From: Marthasterias glacialis
Taxonomy: Eukaryota > Echinodermata > Asteroidea > Forcipulatida > Asteriidae
Length of the DNA: 64,000 bases
Direction: 5' to 3'
Assembly (NCBI GenBank): GCA_911728455.2
Contig: OU452240.1
Coordinates: 2,728,001 to 2,792,000, forward strand
Both the position numbers and the translations under genes were made by a program. Below, piece after piece: positions 57,264-64,000 of the stretch (position 1 is its first letter; every line of letters starts with the position of its first letter). The notes beneath the pieces are model-generated. The model was not told where the DNA came from, did no database searches, and worked only from the letters and a program-made list of their open reading frames with translations.

Positions 57264-57436
57264 CTCTCTAAATGTAAAAGAGTGAAAATTGCACTCGCTT
57301 GCAAGAGTGGTGTCAGTTTGGCTCTTTTGAGAGTGGAACTCACTCTTTACCACTCTTTTTTTGAGTGAAAGTGGAGTGAATTTCACTCTGAATCTAGTGA
57401 AAATACATGTTTTTCACTCTAAAAAAAGAGTTGTCC
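57264..57436. mobile_element. MITE with CTCTAAATGTAAAAGAGTG end, truncated inverse copy
   Basis: From CTCTCTAAATGTAAAAGAGT to AAAAGAGTTGTCC it matches the reverse complement of 51235-51474 closely, then stops where the GTCCGCCATA hairpin would begin. The second terminal repeat is absent. Confidence 0.85.
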
Positions 57437-57929
57437 TTAATTTTTACGGCGTTGAATATTGTTGACGAAAAACAAAATTATCCCGTTAATGATTCAATGT
57501 TTTATGGGATTAGTATTCATCGAAATAGCGTACAGTTTAATCCTAAAAGCGGACTGAATTAAGTTCACACCTGTACCAAGCCCAAGGAGAAATTTGTCGG
57601 TCTGTATTAGTGTCCTGAAGAAAATCCTAATGAATTGTGATAAATAAATAGTTAAATGAATATAATAAATGCCAGAAACACTTACCAGTTCGGATTTTTT
57701 TTCTAAAAAACATGTTACGTAAATATTTAGTGATTCTTACCTCTTAAATGAACGACTGCGATAGGAAAACGGGCCACCTGAGTACAACAGATGATGTTAA
57801 CCAGGGTGTTGATCTCCTAACCAGGAAATATTTTACACAGCACAGTTTTGAATGTAGTGAACACCGTTGCTTTAAACAAATAAAGCAACTTATAATTTTG
57901 CTAGGGGATCAGGTTGAATTTTCTCTCCG

Positions 57930-58160
57930 TCTTTCACCTCTGTGGACCCCGGTTCGAATCCCACCTCAGACCGGAGCCTAGCATGTGGATTGGGTTTTCA
58001 GTCCATACCCGATTGCGTGGGTTTTTACCCATTTGGGGTTGTCCTCCCACATCTAAAACCGACTATTTCTTCTTGTTTCTTATTCATCCTGTTATCGGCG
58101 CTAATTGTACTGTTAGATGTGTAATACAAATAATAATAATAATAATAATAGTAATAATAA
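57930..58160 (+). mobile_element. tRNA-derived SINE (family D) with (AAT)n tail
   Basis: GGACCCCGGTTCGAATCCCA is a B-box region. It is followed by TTTTCAGTCCATACCCGATT, GTTGTCCTCCCACATCTAAA and a (TAA)n tail at 58129-58160. The inverse copy is 39320-39480. Overlapping plus-strand frames are not genes. Confidence 0.75.
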
Positions 58161-58164
58161 ATAA

Positions 58165-59041
58165 GTAAGCATACAGAAGAAGGCTCAAAGATGCTAGGTC
58201 TATTTTGTGGCCCATCTAATCCAAAAATTTACTTTGAAAATTTAAATATCTACTTTTATAGATTCGAGAAAATTGTAAGCTTGCATTTAAGATAATTCAT
58301 GAAAGAATCCGTATCAATAAATAATACAAAAAACTCTATCGGTCGATCGATCATCAATCAATTAATCAATCACTCAACCAATCAATGCATACATAAATAA
58401 ATCAAAAATATAAATAAATCAAAATTTTAATAAACAAAATAATTGGGTAATATTGAAAAAGAATACAAATAAACTGAACAAAAAATAGTATTGATCAGAA
58501 ATATATTAAAGTTATATAATGAAAATCTTTACCCCGAATAAATCATCCCATCACACATTCGAAGAGATGAGGAAAACGTTTCCCTCGGGACGAAATCAGA
58601 TAATGTAAATCCTTTTCTGTACAAACCCACTGCATTGCATTGATATCAGTTTACATCTACGACGGGTTGTTGTCGAAGACCTATAAAAACTCACGTGTCT
58701 ATTTTATCCCGGGGTCGTTAGAGTAAACTAGACTAGTCCCACTAATGCAAAACCGAGAACTGGACGATGCGAGCTGATCACATTAACTCCTACACAAACC
58801 TCTTAACATCATTGAAACGTTGGGTATACAGTACTTGTTCCCTTTCCTACATTGCTAAGTGGGGTAGCATTGTTCCGTTGCATTGCTTTGTTAGGGTAGG
58901 ATTGTTCCCATTGCTTGAATTGCCCTGTAAGTTGCTCGGTGTAAAAGCAATGTTCTGGGGGTCATTCCTTTGCTTTCGCGTGGTTAAGATGGACCATTTG
59001 TAACCACTGAGCTTTCATTTACAAAATAAATCCTATTAAAG

Positions 59042-59077
<36 letters not shown>

Positions 59078-59335
59078 CTCTGGCGTTCCTTGGACAACTT
59101 ATCCCGCTTTAAGACAAAGACTTTAAACCGTATGAAAATCCGCTTTTCAACCAAAATTTGATTAATTTTCAAATTTATGTTCTCGCACCCATACTTGGTG
59201 TGTAATGCTTACCCAATCACTGTAAATAGTGTAAGCCGAGGACATCTGATTGTCCCCCTTCTTTTACACACAGCACTAAAAACCGAGGAACACCAAGCGA
59301 ACCAAGGTTCTTTGATAAATGAGTTTTGGTCCAAC
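58165..59335. other. AT-rich sequence with no gene recognised
   Basis: It contains AATC/AAAT-rich sequence at 58340-58440 and a poly(T) tract at 59044-59074. No ORF is supported. Confidence 0.4.
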
Positions 59336-59339
59336 GGGG

Positions 59340-59570
59340 CCAAATGGTTTGTCCGGGTTAGCATGGCCTATTCCCCGGGTCAGCATGGCCTGTTATCAGG
59401 GTCACTATTGACCGCTCCGTATCGCACTGAATAGCAGGAATCCAGGTCAGTAATGTGATTGTGACTCAGATTTCTTAAAATGATAACCCGGATACAGGTC
59501 ACGCTGACCCAGAAAAAAGAATCTAGACCCAACTCCGTGTCACCTCCGACCCGGGACGTTTTTTTTTACC
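59340..59570. repeat. Decayed copy of the GGGTCA..TGACCC MITE family
   Basis: CCCCGGGTCAGCATGGCCTG, GGATACAGGTCACGCTGACC and ACCTCCGACCCGGGACG show the GGTCA/TGACC pattern and general layout of 11969-12361. Terminal sequences are eroded. Confidence 0.5.
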
Positions 59571-59885
59571 ATGGGCAACTTTTGGAGGAAACCAGCTGGA
59601 CTGTATGCAAAATAGACTCTTGAGTTGCACAACATATTTTTTCTGTTCAAAATCTTCTTATCCACAAGATAACTTTTCAATTTTGTATTTTACTTTTTCT
59701 TTTTTTGCTTCTTCTTCTTCTTTATGATTGCCTGGAACAAGGTCATTGTGTGACAATGACCTTTTGTGAATTAGGCAACATTGGGTGGGTAAGTTAATAT
59801 TCTCAGAGAATGTTTAAGTTTTTTAGTTTAACATGACTGTTCTTTGGGGAAAATATATACATTTTAAAATTGTAGCATCACTCTT

Positions 59886-60050
59886 CAATGTCGCTATGCT
59901 GATGACACTACCATTGGAATGTGATCATCCAGTGAAGACAAGACAGGAATGCGATGTCGGGATATTGTTCAAAATCTCCCCTTTTGGTTTGAATTCAAGA
60001 TCATGATCGAGTCAAATCCTGTCAGAATAGTTTTCATGGCCTTAGGGTAT
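59886..60050 (+). pseudogene. LINE reverse-transcriptase fragment with YADD motif
   Basis: QCRYADDTTIGM carries the Y-A-D-D catalytic motif of reverse transcriptases, followed by a stop. A second frame gives CRDIVQNLPFWFEFKIMIES, comparable to the C-x-x-D-I-x-x-W-x-x-x-N/L-K block that follows YADD in CR1/L2-like elements. Two frames and stops show decay. It is the only catalytic RT motif I found in the window. Confidence 0.55.
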
Positions 60051-60059
60051 TGATATAAT

Positions 60060-60550
60060 GAAAAAATGTCGAGAAATGCGTTTGGAAAGTTGGGCTCTTG
60101 CAGCAAATATAAAAGAAGAAGAAGAAGAGGACGGCTTTCTGAACTCCATGGCAGTCCTCGCACGTCGTATAACACAGACCACTTATCTACAACAGCCATC
60201 GGGCGATGTTATTAACTGAAACATGTTTTAGAAGTTATTGGGTCTACCGCGGTTCCGTCGATCCGATTAGGTGAAATATTTTCCCCCTCAGGGTAAACTA
60301 CAGAGCGGCTTACATTGTGACAAATATTGGATGTTGTACACTGCTCGTTGTAAAGGATCATTGTTAGAGACTACAAATCTAAAATTAAGATGCTTCTTAT
60401 ATGTCCAAGGTCCCTGCCATGTTCTTTCCCTGGTGCGGTTGGTTCGGTGTGTCAGCCTTACATACGAAGTGTGGACCTAAGAACAAAATAATGTCCACAG
60501 TGTGTAGGAACTTGTGCTCGGATTCGCTCCCTTGCGGAGTCTTATAACAA
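60060..60550. other. Sequence with no gene recognised
   Basis: Plus-strand 69-codon frame 60271-60480 has no support. Confidence 0.35.
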
Positions 60551-60559
60551 AAGGGAAGC

Positions 60560-60715
60560 GCAAGAACAATCGGTCTCCACTGGGAAATTCTAAAGATAGG
60601 GATGCTCCATCCACAAGGAAATTTGTGTACAAAGTCTATGAGAAAATATTAAGTACAGGGACAAAGGAAAGAACAATAGAGGTCTCCACAAGGATGACAA
60701 AATGAGAAATGATGA
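60560..60715 (+). repeat. Dispersed repeat Q, copy 2
   Basis: GGTCTCCACTGGGAAATTCT, GGGATGCTCCATCCACAAGG, GGGACAAAGGAAAGAA and GGTCTCCACAAGGATG match 14560-14745 in order. Confidence 0.55.
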
Positions 60716-60719
60716 AACA

Positions 60720-61550
60720 CTGTGTGGACTTACCACATGTACACAGTGTTTTTGTACGAATTAGATTAGATATTCAGCTGTCAAAATCCGTTCGTAGAAC
60801 AAGTCTTTAAATTTGACAGCTTAATACTAGGCAGCTGGATCAAAGGTCCGACTACGGAGTTGCAGATTAGCAGAAGGGTCAAATATGGTGCGCCGAAAAA
60901 ACATTAATGATTTCTTATAACATTGCAATCGGGAATAACCAGTTACTTTGATAACATTTTCAAGTCATAGATTTATAGTTTTAAATATTATACATTTATT
61001 TGAACACTTGATAGTTGTTTTTCTTCTTCTTTTCCACAAATATCACATTCCTGTAAAATCAATACTTCAAATCGTTATTTTGTTCTTGTCTTGCCTTCAA
61101 CGTGAGAGGCTCTTCGGCCTTGTGTTGGACGATTTTTCATAAGAAGACAAAAGTCATTGTTAACTAAAACTTCACTTGTTTGGGATTGTTTTCCTTCGTT
61201 TAATTCTTCCATTAATTTTAACTTCGTATAATTTCGAGAACAAAAAAATACTAAATCCGCACAAAAGATCACAGGACAAGGTTGACTAATGGATGATTGT
61301 TGATTCAGTCTCAACCCGCTTTCAAAAAGACGTTAAAGAAAAGAAATGTTTCTGGCTCTCTATTTCCTGAGGTCAGTTACACGACTTAAAAAAAACACGT
61401 GGGAATTAATTAACTCCATGGTAATATTTCCTATTGTATTTTGAAGTATAGCAACCGTCTCAATTAATATGCCTAAAAAATATATATTTTAAGGCCAAAA
61501 AGTTCGTCCATTTTGGAGAGGTAGTTTCATTACCATCTCAAAGTGTCCCT
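60720..61550. other. Sequence with no gene recognised
   Basis: If 61786-62061 is a terminal exon, its 3' UTR could extend leftward into this interval on the minus strand, but I cannot point to a clear polyadenylation signal. Confidence 0.35.
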
Positions 61551-61553
61551 TGT

Positions 61554-61610
61554 GTAGCCCACACCTTGACTGGCCTTTGGGCCTTGTGGTGGGCGACTTG
61601 CATTAAAAAA
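61554..61610 (+). repeat. SINE family B tail fragment
   Basis: GTAGCCCACACCTTGACTGG and GGCCTTGTGGTGGGCGACTT match the distal part of the minus-strand SINE at 18470-18714. Confidence 0.6.
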
Positions 61611-61785
61611 AAGTACTCCCACTGTGAATAAACCGAGTTCATATGTGATCTACACATCGCATTGTTATTCAATTATTACCAATGATGTACCTTATCTTGA
61701 TTCAAAGAGAGTAAACAACAACCATCAGCAGTTCCATGAGCAATAGGCTCCTAATTTATATACAGACCACACGATGATATCCTGA

Positions 61786-62061
61786 CTAAGTACCAGAACT
61801 ACCTGATTCTTGAGATACCAGCTTGAAAAACAAAACCGCTTCGAGGCACCGCTTCAGACTATCAACATCATCAGCCTTGACCGTAGAAAGAATATCTTGA
61901 GAGTCTGTTAGATTGATACGATCACCATTGTGTACAAATGTACCGACGGCTCTGTAATTTGTAGCAAATGCTCCTATGTTACTTAAAGCATTGATAACAA
62001 ATGGTGTTTGTAAAGCAATGGCTACAGCATTAAATGGGCAAAGACGCTTAATCGTATTATG
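61786..62061 (-). CDS. Candidate terminal exon, unknown protein
   Basis: The minus strand is open for about 91 codons and closes with GGTACTTAG. An in-frame TAA lies at 62062-62064, so coding must begin by splicing. Possible acceptors are ..ATTAAG before 62046 or ..GCTGTAG before 62021. The translation looks strongly protein-like: PFVINALSNIGAFATNYRAV, then GDRINLTDSQDILSTVKADD and LKRCLEAVLFFKLVSQ. It ends in a short Ser/Gly-rich tail. Composition differs from the repeat-derived frames. I do not recognise the family. The rest of the gene would lie to the right, probably beyond the window. It may instead be a processed or decayed gene. Confidence 0.5.
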   Translation of the reverse strand, partial: HNTIKRLCPFNAVAIALQTPFVINALSNIGAFATNYRAVGTFVHNGDRINLTDSQDILSTVKADDVDSLKRCLEAVLFFKLVSQESGSSGT

Positions 62062-62079
62062 TTAAAAACAAAAATACCT

Positions 62080-62800
62080 ACACACAAAGTTTCTCTATTC
62101 TTTGTTTTACACTTCGGCATAACAGTGGGCTTGATAAAGTAGTACAAATGTATTCCCACCTGAAATTCTCTTTAAGAAAGGGTCACACTGAGGTTACTAC
62201 TTCCGGTTTGATTTGTTTACGATGCATGACATCGTTGAGAAAAAAATGCAGGGTAAAGAAGGGCTACTTCTTAACCATTTTTCGTTAAAAAAAATCAAGA
62301 ATTTTCTCATAAAAAGCTCTCCTTTATTACATTCATGAAACTTTGTATTTCTATGATTGTTTTGCTAACTATAATACACGATTGGACGAGATTTCCGTTC
62401 TTTCTTTGGCTCTTAGTATTTACTCCATGCTAATCGAATACATAGGTCTACAAAACAAAGTCAACATTTCACAAGTGAAAACAAAAAAAAGCCGGATATA
62501 ATGACGTGATACTGCGAAAGGAATGCGGATCAAGTAGTAGAAAAGTGGCTGGTTGCACATCGACACGAAATACTCTTGAGTTGGCGCTTAATCTCTCCTC
62601 CGTGATCGACGGAACGCTGATCGGTAATTGGATTTTTTTTCACGTTGAGAATAATGTTTTTTTTTTCAATGCTTTCATTCCTATGTGTACTATTCATGTC
62701 ATTCATCTCTCGAATTAGCGTCAACAAAGAAAAAAAGCGAGAGATTCTTGTCTTTTTTTTTTAAGAACGCACCATACTTGGCCATTGACCACAACTAACA
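62080..62800. other. Sequence with no gene recognised
   Basis: I looked for a preceding minus-strand exon for 61786-62061 and found none. Plus- and minus-strand frames at 62506-62727 overlap fully and have no splice support. Confidence 0.35.
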
Positions 62801-62816
62801 TACATCGTTTTGGAGC

Positions 62817-62990
62817 GTGTCGTCCCCGAGTGGTCAAGCGCACCGGACGCACGCTCTCAACGGCAGAGTGTGGGTTCGAGTTCCGGTCTTGACACCTGTG
62901 TCCTTAAGCAAGACACTTAATCATTATTGCATATAGGAATTAAAGTCGAAGGTGTTGTGTAGTGCACGTAAAAAACAGTACTCTTCGTAA
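62817..62990 (+). mobile_element. tRNA-derived SINE (family B), plus strand
   Basis: GTCGTCCCCGAGTGGTCAAG is a class II tRNA-type A-box region. GTGTGGGTTCGAGTTCCGG is a B box, and GTCTTGACAC closes against the starting GTGTC. The tail CCTGTGTCCTTAAGCAAGAC then ACTTAATC matches 18470-18714. Of all tRNA-like heads in the window this one retains both boxes best, but the variable arm and anticodon are not convincing for a working tRNA. Confidence 0.75.
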
Positions 62991-63324
62991 AAACTTGGAA
63001 TGTATTATTTAAAAAACCACACAAACAAAAGCCTTTCATCACTGACTTTAACTTTAACTGTTAAGTTAACAATTCTGGAGTTAGTATGCCATTTAGAAAA
63101 TGCAAAGTATTTCAAAAGAAAAAGAGGGGAAAAAACAAAAACAATTTCTGTAATATTATGATTCAATCGTCACTTAAACTAACCGAAACTCTGAAAACTT
63201 GTTTGATTTATTTGACTTTTGATTAACTCCTTTATTTGCTATTATTTACAAAGTATTAATTAAAAAGCCGTTAAATAAAAAAAAACTAAAATAAAATAAA
63301 ACGTATTACTATTTACACATAACA

Positions 63325-63410
63325 CATTTTTATTTATTCATTCATTTATTTGTTTATTTATTTATTTACTTATTTATTTAATTATTTATTTATTTATTTA
63401 CTTATTTATG
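63325..63410. repeat. (TTTA)n microsatellite
   Basis: TTTATTTA units with occasional C or G changes over about 85 bp. The 70-codon Leu/Tyr-rich frame comes from it. Confidence 0.9.
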
Positions 63411-63668
63411 TTTTTGATTTTTTTATGTGTCGTTTTGTCTTTTTGGTGTGTCTGGTGTGTAATTTCATTTTTATTTCATTTTTTAATTGTACTGGAATGA
63501 TACAAAAACACAATGAAAATATAAATACATATATGTATAACTTAATTGATAAAATGATTTAAAAAAAATCAAAATACATGTTCGTACAAAATAATTGTAA
63601 AAAACAGTGCCAATCCAATCATCTTTAAAACACCCCACCGTCCTTGAGCATTATTAAATCCAGTTGCC

Positions 63669-63876
63669 CAGTGGCGTAGCCATCATCTTCTTCTTTTTTG
63701 CAATGGGGGGGGGGGGGGCTCAGATATTTGTATTAAAACTTGTATTAATATTTGTCAAAATTGTCTGGTTATAGCAAATGTTACGGTGTCCAGAGGCTGA
63801 CGGGGGCAAGCATGGGGGGCAAGCAGGGGGCAAGAGGTTCCACAGGGGGCATCCCCCGTCCTTAGCTACGCCATTG
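63669..63876. mobile_element. hAT-type MITE with CAGTGGCGTAGC ends
   Basis: The left end CAGTGGCGTAGC and the inverse of the right end, CAATGGCGTAGC, are terminal inverted repeats. Flanks AGTTGCC and AGTTGTCC resemble an 8 bp target duplication with one change. The interior holds a G run at 63704-63718 and GGGGGCAAG repeats and is non-coding. It is related to 40125-40483. Confidence 0.75.
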
Positions 63877-64000
63877 AGTTGTCCCGTGTAGCTTAAACTA
63901 TTCTTTCGGAAGGAGTTAAAAGCTGGTAGATGTTGTGGTGTGATTCCATTCACCTAACTGAGAAAGTGGGCATTGTCCACAATGACGTCATGATCATGAC

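Overview
This 64 kb window looks like a repeat-rich, gene-poor stretch of an animal nuclear genome. It is AT-rich, with many microsatellites, tRNA-derived SINEs, short inverted-repeat DNA transposons (MITEs) and decayed non-LTR retrotransposons. There is no operon structure or Shine-Dalgarno spacing, and no long gene-like open frame. I think the source is a marine invertebrate deuterostome, most likely an echinoderm such as a sea star. That is a recollection-based inference from the style of several repeats (the tRNA-SINE tails, the TTTCACAAAG-ended MITEs, the GTCGAAACGT motifs), not something proven here.

No complete protein-coding gene can be supported. Two minus-strand segments read like exons: 61786-62061, a terminal-exon-like frame of about 91 codons, and 38067-38460, an internal-exon-like frame bounded by plausible acceptor and donor sites. 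I recognise neither. Most other open frames come from microsatellites or from transposon debris.

Layout: 1-2.7 kb is largely featureless with two CTCF-like sites. 2.7-6.1 kb holds MITEs, a SINE and Penelope-like tails. 8-14.7 kb holds tandem repeats, a 320 bp (CAAA)n array, a LINE 3' end and nested MITEs. 15.6-20.8 kb holds further MITEs, a palindromic hammerhead-like repeat, a SINE and a 208 bp tandem duplication. 21.9-23.2 kb holds a MITE, a SINE and two LINE ends. 25-29.4 kb holds a foldback element with a nested MITE, a (GA)n array and weak transposase-like tails. 31.4-32.5 kb is a higher-order minisatellite built from 68 and 72 bp blocks. 33.7-40.7 kb holds foldback elements, the 38 kb exon candidate, SINEs, a hAT-type MITE with 8 bp target duplications inside a SINE, and a near-perfect hairpin MITE. 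42.7-48.7 kb holds more MITEs. 51-60 kb holds paired MITEs, SINEs and LINE reverse-transcriptase remnants. 61.5-64 kb holds the terminal-exon candidate, a SINE and a second hAT-type MITE.

The insertions record a layered history: MITE into SINE (40.1 kb, possibly 53.5 kb) and MITE into MITE (12.0 kb, 25.7 kb). The window contains at least six separate LINE fragments, all 3' ends or short RT pieces, and no intact autonomous element.
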